This document shows positions 34,009-44,043 of a DNA stretch of 64,000 nucleotides, in pieces (the stretch's first letter is position 1; each line of letters begins with the position of its first letter). The translations under genes were made by a program, and so were the position numbers. Source of the DNA: Noviherbaspirillum galbum (lineage in GTDB: Bacteria; Pseudomonadota; Gammaproteobacteria; Burkholderiales; Burkholderiaceae_D); contig NZ_JAAIVB010000036.1 of the NCBI RefSeq assembly GCF_010974945.1, positions 1 through 64,000 of the forward strand. The letters run 5' to 3'. The notes beneath the pieces were generated by a model. That model saw only the letters and a list, made by a program, of their open reading frames with translations. It did not search any database and was not told where the DNA came from.

Positions 34009-34866
34009 TTATTTTTCGGAATCGACCAGACCCTTGATGAACCACCGCTGCATGATCACCACCACCAGCCCGGGCGGCAGCATCGCCAGGATCAGCGTGG
34101 CCATGACCATGTTCCATTCGATCGCCGCGTCGCCGCCGGCGATCATGGTCTTGATGCCGATGCCGATGGGGTACATGGCAAGCTCGGTCGACACCAGCAG
34201 CGGCCAGAGGTACTGGTTCCAGCCGTAGATGAACATGATGACGAAGAGCGCGATGACGTTGGTGCGCGACAGCGGCCAGAGCACGTCCTTGAAGAAGCGC
34301 AGCGGTCCCGCGCCGTCGATGCGCGCCGCCTCCGCCAGCTCCTCGGGAACGGTGAGGAAGAATTGCCGGAACAGGAAGGTCGCGGTGGCAGAGGCGATCA
34401 GCGGAATCGTCAGGCCGGCGTAGCTGTTGAGCATGCCGAGGTCGGACACCACCTTGTAGGTCGGCGTGATGCGCACCTCCACCGGCAGCATCAGCGTCAC
34501 GAAGATCATCCAGAAGAACAGCGAGCGCGCCGGAAAGCGGAAGTAGACGATGGCGAAGGCCGACAGCATGGAGATGGCGATCTTGCCGATGGCGATCGCC
34601 AGCGCCGACACCAGGCTCACCCACATCATGCGCGCCACCGGCGGCACGGCAGCATTGCCGGAAGCGCCCTGGACGATGACGGCGGAGTAGTTCTCGATGA
34701 ACTGCGTGCCGGGAATCAGGGACAGCGGCGCGGCGTTGGCCTGCTCCGGCGTCTGCGTGCTGGCGACGAAGGCAACGTAGATCGGAAAGGCGACGATGGC
34801 GACGCCGAGGATCAGCACCAGGTGACTGATCAGGTCAAGGATGGGTCTTCTTTCAATCATGGCCAT
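34009..34866 (-). CDS. ugpE: Glycerol-3-phosphate ABC transporter permease UgpE
   Basis: A 285-residue inner-membrane permease with six helices and the cytoplasmic EAA loop ([24 protein letters not shown], near 195-218) that docks on UgpC. It follows ugpA after 3 bases and precedes ugpC by 48. Sequence and neighbours fit UgpE rather than a maltose-type permease. Confidence 0.93.
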   Translation of the reverse strand: MAMIERRPILDLISHLVLILGVAIVAFPIYVAFVASTQTPEQANAAPLSLIPGTQFIENYSAVIVQGASGNAAVPPVARMMWVSLVSALAIAIGKIAISMLSAFAIVYFRFPARSLFFWMIFVTLMLPVEVRITPTYKVVSDLGMLNSYAGLTIPLIASATATFLFRQFFLTVPEELAEAARIDGAGPLRFFKDVLWPLSRTNVIALFVIMFIYGWNQYLWPLLVSTELAMYPIGIGIKTMIAGGDAAIEWNMVMATLILAMLPPGLVVVIMQRWFIKGLVDSEK

Positions 34867-34869
34867 TCC

Positions 34870-35754
34870 TCACGAATACTGGACCTTGCGTTCGACATAC
34901 TTGAATTGCACCACCGTCAGCGCGACCACGATGGCCATCAGCACCACCGACTGCGCCGCCGAACTGCCGAGGTCGCCGCCGCGGAAGCCGTCGGTGAACA
35001 CCTTGTAGACCAGGATCTCTGTTTCCTTGCCGGGGCCGCCGTGGGTGGTGGCTTCGATGATGGCGAAGGTGTCGAAGAAGGAATAGACGATGTTGATGAC
35101 CAGCAGGAAGAAGGTGGTCGGCGACAGCAGCGGGAAGACGATGGTGAAGAAGCGCCGCACCGGGCCCGCGCCATCGATGGCGGCGGCTTCGATGAGGGAC
35201 TTCGGAATCGCCTGCAGGCCGGCCAGGAAGAACAGGAAGTTGTAGCTGATCTGCTTCCAGATGGCCGCCATGACGATCAGGATCATCGCGTGCGTGCCAT
35301 TGAGCAGGTTGTTCCACTCGATGCCGAGGTGGCGCAGGCCATGCGCGAGGATGCCCAGCGTCGGATTGAGCAGGAACATCCAGAGCACGCCGACCACCAC
35401 CGGCGACACGGCATAGGGCCAGATGAGGAAGGTCTTGTACACCGCCGAGCCGCGCACCACCCGGTCGGCGAACACGGCGAGGATGAGCGAGAGCGAGAGG
35501 CCGAAAAAGGCCACCATCACGGAAAACATGGCCGTGGTCTTGAAGGATTCGAGGTAACCCGCGTCGGCGAACAAGTCCTTGAAGTTGTCGAACCAGACGA
35601 ATTGCGAGGAAGTGCCGAAGGAATCCTGGATCAGGACCGACTGGTACAGCGCCTGGGCCGCCGGCCAGAAGAAGAACAGCAAGGTCACGATGATCTGCGG
35701 GGCAACCAGCGCGTAGGGCAGCCAGGCGGACTTGAAGCGGGCGCGTTTTTCCAT
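34870..35754 (-). CDS. ugpA: Glycerol-3-phosphate ABC transporter permease UgpA
   Basis: A 294-residue inner-membrane permease with six helices and an EAA loop (IEAAAIDGAGPVRRFFTIVFP near 192-212). It starts MEKRARFKSAWLPY. It is separated from ugpB by a 277-base spacer carrying two REP-like elements, which may uncouple permease expression from the binding protein, but is only 3 bases from ugpE. Confidence 0.94.
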   Translation of the reverse strand: MEKRARFKSAWLPYALVAPQIIVTLLFFFWPAAQALYQSVLIQDSFGTSSQFVWFDNFKDLFADAGYLESFKTTAMFSVMVAFFGLSLSLILAVFADRVVRGSAVYKTFLIWPYAVSPVVVGVLWMFLLNPTLGILAHGLRHLGIEWNNLLNGTHAMILIVMAAIWKQISYNFLFFLAGLQAIPKSLIEAAAIDGAGPVRRFFTIVFPLLSPTTFFLLVINIVYSFFDTFAIIEATTHGGPGKETEILVYKVFTDGFRGGDLGSSAAQSVVLMAIVVALTVVQFKYVERKVQYS

Positions 35755-35845
35755 GTGATTGGATGATAGCGTTGGAAGTCATGGCATGCGTGCGGCTTTT
35801 GGCCGCCGGATGCCTGGTCGTTGCCGCGCGGGGCGAGGCATGGAA

Positions 35846-35932
35846 ATGGGATCCCCGCCTGCGCGGGGATGACAGGGGATGGGGTTCTCGCCGCCATCAA
35901 CGCCGTCATTCCCGCGCAGGCGGGGATCCCAT
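35846..35932. repeat. Head-to-head REP-like pair between ugpB and ugpA
   Basis: Two 28-base arms (35846-35873 and 35905-35932) are inverted complements with one mismatch, around a 31-base loop. Each arm is itself a REP hairpin (GATCCCCGCCTGCGCGGGGAT). Placed inside the ugp operon, it could stabilise ugpB mRNA and attenuate readthrough, as BIMEs do in enteric operons (analogy). Confidence 0.8.
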
Positions 35933-36031
35933 CACGATGCAGCGCCCCGCGACGGGATGACAAAGGATAAAGCGAAGGATGCAAGCAGGCAATAGCGTTG
36001 AGCGCAATTGCCTGCGTGGCGCCACACCCGC

Positions 36032-37342
36032 TTACTTGTTGGCCTTCTCGAATTTCACCAGCAGTTCGTCGCCGCGCTTGACCGCCGCGTCGAGGGCTTC
36101 CTTCGCCGTCTTCTTGCCGTTCCACACGGTTTCGAGCTCTTCGTCGATGATGGTGCGGATCTGCACGAAGCTGCCGAGGCGGATGCCGCGGGACTTGTCG
36201 GTGGTCTTGACGATCATTTGCTGCACCGCGATCTGCGGACCCGGGGTCTTCTCGTAGAAACCCGATTTCTTGGTCAGCTCATAGGCGGCGTTGGTGATCG
36301 GCAGGTAGCCGGTCTCCTGGTGCCACTTGGCCTGGACTTCCGGCTGGGACAGGAACTTGTAGAACTTAGCCACGCCCTTGTACTCGTCGGGCTTCTTTCC
36401 GGCCATGGCCCAGAGGGAGGCGCCGCCGATGATTGTGTTCTGCGGCGCGCCCTGCACGTCGTTGTAGTAAGGCAGGGTGGCGACGGCAAACTTGAACTTG
36501 GCGTTCTTCGCGATGTTGGCGTAGGCCGAGCTCGACGAGGTCAGCATGGCGCACTCGCCGGAATAGAACTTCGCCTCCGGCTCGTTCTTGCGGCCGGCAT
36601 AGACGAAGTAGCCCTGCTTGGCCCAGTTCGCCAGGTTTTCGATGTGCTTCACGTGCAGCGGGCTGTTGAACTTCAGGCGCGCGTCGAGGCCGCCGAAGCC
36701 GTTGTTCTTGGACGCGAACTCGACGTTATGCCAGGCGGAGAAGCTCTCGAGCTGGGTCCAGGATTGCCAGCCGGTGGTGAAGGGGCATTTCTCGCCGCTG
36801 GCCTTCAGCTTGGCGGCGGCGGCAACGACTTCCTGCCAGGTGACCGGCGGCTTGTCGGGATTGAGGCCGGCCTTCGTGAACATGTCCTTGTTGTAGTAGA
36901 ACACGGTGGTCGAGCTGTTGAACGGGAAGGACACCATGTCGCCCTTGGGCGAAGTGTAATAGCCCGCGACCGCCGGGATGTACACGGAAGAGTCGAATTT
37001 TTCACCAGCGGTCTTCATGACCTCGGTGACGGGAACGATCGCCCCTTTGGAATACATCATGGTGGCGGTGCCGACTTCGAACACCTGCAGGATGTGCGGC
37101 GCGTTGCCGGCGCGGTAGGCGGCGATCGCGGCGGCCATCGCCTCGTCGTAGCTGCCCTTGAACACGGGCGTGACCTTGTAGTCGCTCTGGCTCTTGTTGA
37201 ACTGGTCGGCGAGGCCGGCGACGCGCTCGCCGAGGGCGCCGGTCATGGCGTGCCACCAGGTGATTTCAGTGACCGCGTGGGCCGACGAAGCGGTGGCGGC
37301 GAGCGCCAGGGAAGCAAGCAGGGGCTTGAAGGGAATGCGCAT
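36032..37342 (-). CDS. ugpB: Glycerol-3-phosphate-binding periplasmic protein UgpB
   Basis: A 436-residue extracellular solute-binding protein: signal peptide about 1-23 (ATASSAHA cleavage), then VTEITWWHAMTGALGERVAGL, a signature of UgpB, and LPYYNDVQGAPQNTIIGGASLW near 285-306, the conserved sugar-phosphate-binding segment. First gene of the ugpBAEC unit. An AT-rich promoter region lies between it and the divergent ubiA; I found no convincing PhoB box, the regulator known in E. coli. Confidence 0.95.
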   Translation of the reverse strand: MRIPFKPLLASLALAATASSAHAVTEITWWHAMTGALGERVAGLADQFNKSQSDYKVTPVFKGSYDEAMAAAIAAYRAGNAPHILQVFEVGTATMMYSKGAIVPVTEVMKTAGEKFDSSVYIPAVAGYYTSPKGDMVSFPFNSSTTVFYYNKDMFTKAGLNPDKPPVTWQEVVAAAAKLKASGEKCPFTTGWQSWTQLESFSAWHNVEFASKNNGFGGLDARLKFNSPLHVKHIENLANWAKQGYFVYAGRKNEPEAKFYSGECAMLTSSSSAYANIAKNAKFKFAVATLPYYNDVQGAPQNTIIGGASLWAMAGKKPDEYKGVAKFYKFLSQPEVQAKWHQETGYLPITNAAYELTKKSGFYEKTPGPQIAVQQMIVKTTDKSRGIRLGSFVQIRTIIDEELETVWNGKKTAKEALDAAVKRGDELLVKFEKANK

Positions 37343-37402
37343 GGGGTCGTCTCCAAAAATTTCCGATTTTATATGTTGTAAATGTCGGTATTGTTACGAT
37401 AA

Positions 37403-37430
37403 CTGAAAGGCCACATCGACCGCTTATAAT
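37403..37430 (+). promoter_or_regulatory. Candidate sigma-70 promoter for ubiA
   Basis: CTGAAA, 16 bases, TATAAT (37425-37430), about 133 bases upstream of the ubiA ATG. The -10 is a perfect consensus. The TATAAA-like box for ugpB on the other strand lies about 55 bases away. Confidence 0.45.
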
Positions 37431-37562
37431 TCGATTTTGCAGCGCAAAAAAGCGGCGTGACGCAGCGGGTGCCGGAATTCGGCGATGGCCTGGCAGGCGC
37501 GTAAGTGTAGCGCTAGTCTTGCCATAGCGTCATGCGTTACCCGAATGTTTTGTTCATCTTCC

Positions 37563-38429
37563 ATGAATCGACTCTCCCTCTACATCCGCCTGGTCCGGCT
37601 CGACAAGCCGATCGGCATTCTGCTGCTGCTCTGGCCGACGCTGTCGGCGCTCTGGCTGGCCTCGGCGGGCAGGCCCGATCCCATGCTGGTGTTCATCTTC
37701 ACGCTAGGCACGGTGCTGATGCGCTCCGCCGGCTGCGCCATCAACGACTACGCCGACCGCGACTTCGACCGCCATGTAAAGCGCACAGCCGAGCGCCCTC
37801 TCACGAGCGGCCGCATCCGCGGCTGGGAAGCGGTCATGGTGGCTGCCGTGCTGGCGATCGTTTCCTTCGCGCTGATCCTCCCGCTCAATGCGATCACCAA
37901 GGAACTGTCCGTTGCAGCGCTCCTGATTGCCGCCTCCTACCCCTACTTCAAGCGCTTCTTTGCCATTCCCCAGGCCTACCTCGGCATCGCCTTCGGCTTC
38001 GGCATCCCGATGGCCTTCGCGGCGGTGCAGGAGGCCGTGCCCCCGGCCGCATGGCTGCTCCTGCTGGGCAACATCTTCTGGGCCGTCGCCTACGACACCG
38101 AATACGCCATGGTGGACCGCGACGACGACCTGAGGATCGGCATCAAGACTTCCGCCATCACATTCGGCCGGCACGACGTGGCGGCGGTCATGACCTGCTA
38201 TGCGGCGAGCTTCGCCATCACCCTGCTCGTCGGATGGCAATACGGCTTGCGCGGCTGGTTCCTGGCCGGCATGGCGGTGGCGGCCGGCTGCGCCTGGTAC
38301 CACTACACCCTGATCCGCGAACGCGACCGCATGCGCTGCTTCGCCGCCTTCCTGCACAACAACTGGCTCGGCGCCGCGGTCTTCGCCGGCATCGCGCTCG
38401 ACTACGCGCTCGGCCGCGGCGCAGCCTGA
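37563..38429 (+). CDS. ubiA: 4-hydroxybenzoate octaprenyltransferase
   Basis: Attaches the polyprenyl tail in ubiquinone synthesis. The 288-residue membrane protein (eight or nine helices) has both Asp-rich motifs: [15 protein letters not shown] near 69-83 and [16 protein letters not shown] near 185-200, which hold magnesium-pyrophosphate. The start [18 protein letters not shown] matches the family; the frame stays open upstream without similarity. It diverges from ugpB; with ubiH it is the second ubiquinone gene in the window. Confidence 0.96.
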   Translation: MNRLSLYIRLVRLDKPIGILLLLWPTLSALWLASAGRPDPMLVFIFTLGTVLMRSAGCAINDYADRDFDRHVKRTAERPLTSGRIRGWEAVMVAAVLAIVSFALILPLNAITKELSVAALLIAASYPYFKRFFAIPQAYLGIAFGFGIPMAFAAVQEAVPPAAWLLLLGNIFWAVAYDTEYAMVDRDDDLRIGIKTSAITFGRHDVAAVMTCYAASFAITLLVGWQYGLRGWFLAGMAVAAGCAWYHYTLIRERDRMRCFAAFLHNNWLGAAVFAGIALDYALGRGAA

Positions 38430-38535
38430 TTGCGCTTGGCGGAATTCGCCCCGGCGTCGCCTTGAGGGGCCGCAAACACGCCCGCCGCCCTCTGCTTACA
38501 CTGGATCCACCTCATGACAAAGGATGGAGAACACC

Positions 38536-38856
38536 ATGGCATCAATGGACCAGGAAGCCGGCAGCGTGCGCGACCGGCTGATGAGCGACCTGAAGCTGAT
38601 CATCAAGGACGCGGAAGACTTGCTGCGCAGCAGCGGCTCGCAGGCCGGCGACACATACCAGAACGCGCGCGCCCGATTCGAAAGCACCATCAGCACGGCG
38701 CGCGACGGCTTGTCCGACCTCGAGCAGCAGGTCATGGACAGCGGCCGCGAAGCCATTTCGCAGGCGGACGAGTATGTCCAGCAGAACCCCTGGCAGGCGG
38801 TCGGCATCGGTGCCGCGGCGGGACTGCTGATCGGCTTGATGCTGGGACGCAGATAA
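38536..38856 (+). CDS. DUF883 family protein (YqjD/ElaB-like)
   Basis: A 106-residue protein: soluble helical part with coiled-coil pattern (about 5-80, LMSDLKLIIKDAEDLL...), then one C-terminal membrane helix rich in Gly/Ala (NPWQAVGIGAAAGLLIGLMLGRR). E. coli YqjD and ElaB of this type are membrane-anchored, ribosome-associated stationary-phase proteins. I chose ATG 38536, with GGAG 6 bases upstream, over 38524, where the ribosome site would be too close. First of a three-gene set resembling yqjD-yqjE-yqjK. Confidence 0.88.
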   Translation: MASMDQEAGSVRDRLMSDLKLIIKDAEDLLRSSGSQAGDTYQNARARFESTISTARDGLSDLEQQVMDSGREAISQADEYVQQNPWQAVGIGAAAGLLIGLMLGRR

Positions 38857-39222
38857 ATGGCGATTGCGGATGCCGCGGCGCAGTTCGCCGCAACGGTGCT
38901 CGCCTCGCTTCAGACCCGCGTCGAACTGGCGGCCACCGAGGTCGAGGAACATTCGCTGCGCTATTTCGGCACCCTGGTGCTGACCCTGGCGGCGATGTTC
39001 TTCGCCGGACTGGCGATCGTGATGGGCACGCTGCTGCTGATCGTGACGTTCTGGGAATCCAGCCGCGTGGTTGTGCTATCGGTGCTGACCCTGCTGTTCG
39101 CCGTGGCGGGTTTCCTGCTGGCCCGGCAGGCGCGCGTGCGCATGGCGCACCAGCCCAAGCTGCTCGCCCACACCGTCGGCGAACTCGGGCGCGACGCCGA
39201 ACTGCTCCAGCCCCCGGCGTGA
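38857..39222 (+). CDS. Phage-holin-like membrane protein (YqjE family)
   Basis: A 121-residue protein with two strong membrane helices (about 44-66 and 72-92) between an N-terminal amphipathic part (ASLQTRVELAATEVEEHSLRY) and a basic C-terminus. It fits the Phage_holin_3_6/DUF1469 family that includes YqjE; despite the name these are chromosomal proteins of unknown function. The ATG follows the previous stop with no gap. Confidence 0.85.
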   Translation: MAIADAAAQFAATVLASLQTRVELAATEVEEHSLRYFGTLVLTLAAMFFAGLAIVMGTLLLIVTFWESSRVVVLSVLTLLFAVAGFLLARQARVRMAHQPKLLAHTVGELGRDAELLQPPA

Positions 39223-39226
39223 TGCC

Positions 39227-39544
39227 ATGAACGAACGCGCCCTTTACCTCGCCCGGAAACGGCAGATGCTGCTGGTGGAATGCGCCATGCAGCGCGAGGA
39301 CCTGCTGCAGCAGGCCGTGCCGCTCGCCTACACCCTGCAGGCGGCGGAAACCGGCGTCCGCATCGTCGACCGCGTGCGCCGCCATCCGGGATGGATCGCG
39401 GCGGCCGTGGCGGGACTGGCGATCATCCGGCCGAAGCGCCTGTCCGCCGCGCTGCGCCTGGGAACGACCGGCTTGCGGGCATGGCGGCAGTGGTCACCGG
39501 CCGTGATGCGCATCGTCGGCGAGGCGCAACGGCGCCTGGAGTAA
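39227..39544 (+). CDS. YqjK-like family protein
   Basis: A 105-residue basic protein: helix ERALYLARKRQMLLVECAMQREDLLQQ, then a short hydrophobic Gly/Ala segment (HPGWIAAAVAGLAIIRPKR near 64-82), resembling the YqjK family. Third gene of the trio, four bases after the previous stop. Function unknown; co-conservation suggests a membrane complex or stress role with its two neighbours. Confidence 0.78.
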   Translation: MNERALYLARKRQMLLVECAMQREDLLQQAVPLAYTLQAAETGVRIVDRVRRHPGWIAAAVAGLAIIRPKRLSAALRLGTTGLRAWRQWSPAVMRIVGEAQRRLE

Positions 39545-39573
39545 TCTACCGCGCCAGCTTCCAGCACCGGCCG

Positions 39574-40398
39574 TCAATCACGGCCGAATTCTTCTCCCAG
39601 TTCCTTGCCGCGCGCGGCCGCGGCCTTCAGCGCCTTGACGATGGCTTCCTTCACGCCGCTCGCTTCCATGCTGGTCAGTGCAGCGTAGGTCGTGCCTCCC
39701 TTCGACGTCACCCTTTCCCGCAGCAGCGACACCGGCTCGTCCGACTGCGTCGCGAGCTGCGCCGCGCCGGTGAAGGTGGCGATGGCGAGCTGGTTGCCCT
39801 GCTCCGCGCTCAGGCCCATTTCCTGCGCTGCCTGCTGCATCGCCTCGATGAAATAAAACACGTAGGCCGGACCGCTGCCCGACACGGCGGTGACGGGATC
39901 GATGAGGGTTTCGTCGTCGAGCCAGACCGTCTTGCCGACCGCGCGCAGGATGGCGTCGGCCGCGGCGCGCTGGCTGTCCGACACGCCATCGGTGGCCACC
40001 ATGCCGGTGATCCCCTGGCCGATGAGCGCCGGCGTGTTGGGCATGGTGCGCACGATGGCGCGATGTCCGTTGAGCCAGCGCGACAGGTCGACCGCGCGGA
40101 TGCCGGCGGCGATCGAGAGGATGAGTTGCGATGCGACGTGCGGCTTGAGCTGGGCCGCCACGTCCTTCATCTGCTGCGGCTTGACCGACAGCACCACCAC
40201 GTCGGCACGGGCCAGCGCGTCGTCGATCTGCGGCGCGGTGGTCACGCCGAATTGCGTTTCCAGCCGGCGCAGCGCGTCGGCGTTGGGATCCACCACGTGG
40301 ATGTTCGCGCCGGCGGTAAGCTTGCCGGCCAGTCCGCCGATGAGGGCGCCGGCCATGTTGCCGCCGCCGATGAAAGCGATCTTCAGTTCAGGTTGCAT
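39574..40398 (-). CDS. proC: Pyrroline-5-carboxylate reductase
   Basis: Last step of proline synthesis. The 274-residue protein starts MQPELKIAFIGGGNMAGALIGG with the NADPH Rossmann motif at 9-14, has VLSVKPQQM near 78 and the substrate-site signatures AVSGSGPAYVFYFIEAM (near 165) and RERVTSKGGTTYAAL. The ATG at 40398 lies inside the 3' end of yggS (11-base overlap), the conserved yggS-proC pairing of many bacteria. Confidence 0.96.
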   Translation of the reverse strand: MQPELKIAFIGGGNMAGALIGGLAGKLTAGANIHVVDPNADALRRLETQFGVTTAPQIDDALARADVVVLSVKPQQMKDVAAQLKPHVASQLILSIAAGIRAVDLSRWLNGHRAIVRTMPNTPALIGQGITGMVATDGVSDSQRAAADAILRAVGKTVWLDDETLIDPVTAVSGSGPAYVFYFIEAMQQAAQEMGLSAEQGNQLAIATFTGAAQLATQSDEPVSLLRERVTSKGGTTYAALTSMEASGVKEAIVKALKAAAARGKELGEEFGRD

Positions 40399-41092
40399 AG
40401 TGACGATGTCCAAAAATGGCGGTGCCGATGCGCACGATGGTGGCGCCTTCGGCAACCGCGGCTTCGAGATCGGAAGACATGCCCATCGAGAGCGTGTCCA
40501 GGTTGAGTCCCTGGTCCTGCAGCAGGGTCTGCAATTCACGCAGGCGGCGCAGCGGCACGCGCTGCTCCTGCGGGTCGTCGGCGGGTTCGGGAATGGTCAT
40601 GAGCCCGCGCAGCCGCAGACGGGGCATGACCGAGATGCGCCGGGCAAGCTCGGGCACGTCGCCCGGCGCGGCGCCGCTCTTGCTGTCCTCGCCGGAAATG
40701 TTCACCTGCAGGCAGACGTTCAGGGGCGGCAGGTCGGCGGGGCGCTGGTCGTTCAGGCGCTGCGCGATCTTTTCGCGGTCGACCGAATGCACCCAGTCGA
40801 AATTCTCGGCGATGGGGCGGGTCTTGTTGCTCTGTATCGGTCCGATGAAATGCCATTCGAGCAACAGGCCGGGATGCGCGGCGCGCACCGCGGCCATCTT
40901 GTCGAGCGCTTCCTGCAGATAGTTTTCGCCGAAGGCGCGCTGTCCGGCCTGCGCGGCAGCGATCACCGCGTCGGCGCCGAAGGTCTTGGACACCGCCAGC
41001 AACGATACGCTTTGTGGCGCGCGCAACGCCGAGGCGGCGGCAGCGTCGATGCGCTGACGCACGGCTTGCAAGTTCTGGGAGATTGAGACCAT
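40388..41092 (-). CDS. yggS: Pyridoxal-phosphate homeostasis protein YggS/PLPBP
   Basis: A 234-residue TIM-barrel protein that binds PLP without known enzyme activity. The PLP lysine lies in LAVSKTFGAD (Lys near 32); also present are FGENYLQEAL, EWHFIGPIQSNK and the phosphate-binding SMGMSSDLEAAV near 205-216, followed by VRIGTAIFG. It is upstream of proC on the same strand and diverges from pilT, the same arrangement as in Pseudomonas. Confidence 0.95.
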   Translation of the reverse strand: MVSISQNLQAVRQRIDAAAASALRAPQSVSLLAVSKTFGADAVIAAAQAGQRAFGENYLQEALDKMAAVRAAHPGLLLEWHFIGPIQSNKTRPIAENFDWVHSVDREKIAQRLNDQRPADLPPLNVCLQVNISGEDSKSGAAPGDVPELARRISVMPRLRLRGLMTIPEPADDPQEQRVPLRRLRELQTLLQDQGLNLDTLSMGMSSDLEAAVAEGATIVRIGTAIFGHRHYAT

Positions 41093-41194
41093 AATCAGTT
41101 TACTTCAGGCAACATTGGGCACGCCGGCCGGTATTGTGCATGTGTCATGCCACAAACGCCAGCCTGGTGATTATGCCAGCCCCTAGGATCATCA

Positions 41195-42238
41195 ATGGAC
41201 ATCTCCGAACTTCTCGCCTTCTCCGTCAAGAACAAAGCCTCCGACTTGCACCTCTCTTCCGGCCTGCCGCCGATGATCCGCGTGCATGGCGACGTGCGCC
41301 GCATCAACGTGCCGCCGCTGGAACACCGCGACGTGCACGGCATGATCTATGACATCATGAACGACGGCCAGCGCAAGGCGTATGAAGAGTCGCTGGAGTG
41401 CGATTTTTCCTTCGCGATTCCCGGCCTGGCCCGCTTCCGGGTCAATGCGTTCAACCAGGATCGCGGCGCGGCCGCGGTGCTGCGCACGATTCCTTCCAAG
41501 GTGCTCACCCTCGAGCAGCTCAACACGCCCAAGATCTTCGCCGACCTGGCCCTGAAGCCGCGCGGCCTGGTGCTGGTCACCGGTCCGACCGGCTCGGGTA
41601 AGTCGACCACGCTGGCGGCGATGATCAACCATCTCAACGAAACCGAGTACGGTCACATCCTGACGGTGGAAGACCCGATCGAATTCGTGCATGAATCGAA
41701 GAAGTGCCTGATTAACCAGCGCGAGGTGGGCCCGCATACCATGTCGTTCCAGAACGCGCTGCGTTCGGCGTTGCGCGAAGACCCGGACGCCATCCTGGTT
41801 GGCGAATTGCGCGACCTTGAAACCATCCGCCTCGCGCTCACCGCCGCCGAGACCGGCCACCTGGTGTTCGGCACCCTGCACACCTCTTCCGCCGCCAAGA
41901 CCATCGACCGTATCGTCGACGTCTTCCCCGCCGAGGAAAAGGAAATGGTGCGCGCGATGCTGTCCGAATCCCTGCAGGCCGTCATTTCCCAGACCCTGCT
42001 CAAGACCAAGGATGGCGCCGGCCGCGTCGCGGCGCACGAAATCATGCTCGGCACGCCCGCGATCCGCAACCTGATCCGCGAAGCGAAGATCGCGCAGATG
42101 TATTCCGCGATCCAGACCGGCAGCAACGTCGGCATGCAGACCCTCGACCAGAACCTCACCGACCTTGTTCGCCGCAACGTGATTGCGCCCTCGGTGGCGC
42201 GCGCCGCCGCGAAGATTCCGGAAAACTTCCCGGGTTGA
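41195..42238 (+). CDS. pilT: Twitching motility ATPase PilT
   Basis: Hexameric ATPase that retracts type IV pili. The 347-residue protein has the N-terminal PAS-like domain (MDISELLAFSVKNKASDLHL), Walker A GPTGSGKST (near 130), Asp box and Walker B ILVGELRDLET, His box (THLHTSS-like GTLHTSSAA) and the AIRNLIRE motif near 286-293, which is specific to PilT and needed for retraction. The start has little room for a strong ribosome site, but family alignment supports it. Confidence 0.97.
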   Translation: MDISELLAFSVKNKASDLHLSSGLPPMIRVHGDVRRINVPPLEHRDVHGMIYDIMNDGQRKAYEESLECDFSFAIPGLARFRVNAFNQDRGAAAVLRTIPSKVLTLEQLNTPKIFADLALKPRGLVLVTGPTGSGKSTTLAAMINHLNETEYGHILTVEDPIEFVHESKKCLINQREVGPHTMSFQNALRSALREDPDAILVGELRDLETIRLALTAAETGHLVFGTLHTSSAAKTIDRIVDVFPAEEKEMVRAMLSESLQAVISQTLLKTKDGAGRVAAHEIMLGTPAIRNLIREAKIAQMYSAIQTGSNVGMQTLDQNLTDLVRRNVIAPSVARAAAKIPENFPG

Positions 42239-42258
42239 GGCGGAATCGCGCACTGGCT

Positions 42259-42341
42259 TGTCATTCCCGCGAAGGCAGGAATCCCATTTTTGCCTTCCCT
42301 CGTCTGGTTGAAATGGGATTCCTGCCTTCGCGGGAATGACA
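42259..42341. repeat. Perfect 31-bp inverted repeat between pilT and pilU
   Basis: Arms 42259-42289 and 42311-42341 are exact reverse complements with a 21-base loop. Each arm is a REP-family unit (TGTCATTCCCGCGAAGG...). It occupies half of the pilT-pilU spacer and would form a very stable mRNA hairpin. Confidence 0.95.
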
Positions 42342-42402
42342 GGTAGAGCGCGGAAATAACGGGTTGCAGGGCAGAGATTCAACGATACAAAAGGACATCC
42401 AC

Positions 42403-43535
42403 ATGGAACGCGATCAAGCCACGAAATTCATGCACGACCTGCTGCGGCTGATGCTCGGCAAGAACGGCTCCGATCTGTTCATCACCGCCGACTTTCCGCC
42501 GGCCTTCAAGATCGACGGCAAGATGACGCCGGTCTCCAACCAGCCGCTGTCGGGCCAGCACACCGTCGAACTCGCGCGCGCGATCATGAACGACAAGCAG
42601 GCGGCGGAATTCGAGGCCACCAAGGAATGCAACTTCGCGATCAGCCCCGGCGGCCTGGGGCGCTTCCGCGTCTCCGCCTTCGTGCAGCAGGGCAAGGTCG
42701 GCATGGTGCTGCGCACGATCACCACCGCCATTCCCCGGCTGGAAGACCTGGGCGTGCCGGAAGTGCTCAAGGAAGTGGTCATGACCAAGCGCGGCCTCGT
42801 CATCATGGTGGGCGCGACCGGTTCCGGCAAGTCGACCACGCTGGCCGGCATGATCGGCTACCGCAACGAAAACAGCTATGGCCACATCATCACCATCGAG
42901 GATCCGGTGGAGTACGTGCATCCGCACAAGAACTGCATCATCACCCAGCGCGAAGTGGGCGTCGATACCGCCGACTGGTTCGCCGCGCTGAAGAACACGC
43001 TGCGCCAGGCGCCGGACGTGATCCTGATCGGCGAAATCCGCGACCGGGAAACGATGGACTATGCGGTGTCGTTCGCCGAGACCGGCCACCTCTGCCTCGC
43101 GACCCTGCACGCCAACAGCGCGAACCAGGCGCTGGACCGCATCATCAACTTTTTCCCGGAGGAACGGCGCGGCCAGCTGTTGATGGACCTGTCGCTCAAC
43201 CTCAAGGCCATGATCTCGCAGCGCCTGATCCCCCTGAAAGACACCAAGGGCCGCTGCGCCGCGGTGGAAGTCATGCTAAATTCGCCATTGATCTCCGACC
43301 TCATCTTCAAGGGCGAGGTGCACGAGATCAAGGAGATCATGAAGAAATCGCGCGAACTGGGCATGCAGACCTTCGACCAGGCCCTGTTCGACCTGCACGA
43401 GTGCGGCAAGATCAGCTACGAGGACGCGTTGCGCAACGCCGATTCGGTCAATGACCTGCGCCTCGCCATCAAGCTCAACAGCAAGGACGCGAAGAACCGC
43501 GACCTGAGCAGGGGCACCGAACATCTGGGGATCGT

Positions 43536-43539
<4 letters not shown>
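42403..43539 (+). CDS. pilU: PilT paralogue PilU, pilus-retraction ATPase
   Basis: A 378-residue retraction ATPase acting with PilT. It starts MERDQATKFMHDLLRLMLGKNGSD, has Walker A GATGSGKST near 137, Walker B ILIGEIRDRETM, LATLHANSANQALDRI and a C-terminal extension (after about 340) absent from PilT. pilT-pilU order is as in Pseudomonas. The last 4 bases overlap the start of the glutathione peroxidase gene. Confidence 0.95.
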
Positions 43540-44021
<482 letters not shown>

Positions 44022-44043
44022 GCGCCCGGGTCGGGGACGTCAT

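Noticed and set aside
35846-35932. CRISPR-like appearance of repeated hairpins
   Set aside because: Units are dispersed, in opposite orientations and without regular spacers or cas genes.
37343-37402. PhoB box upstream of ugpB
   Set aside because: One 7-mer (CTTTCAG) resembles half a Pho box, but the second half at the required spacing does not match.
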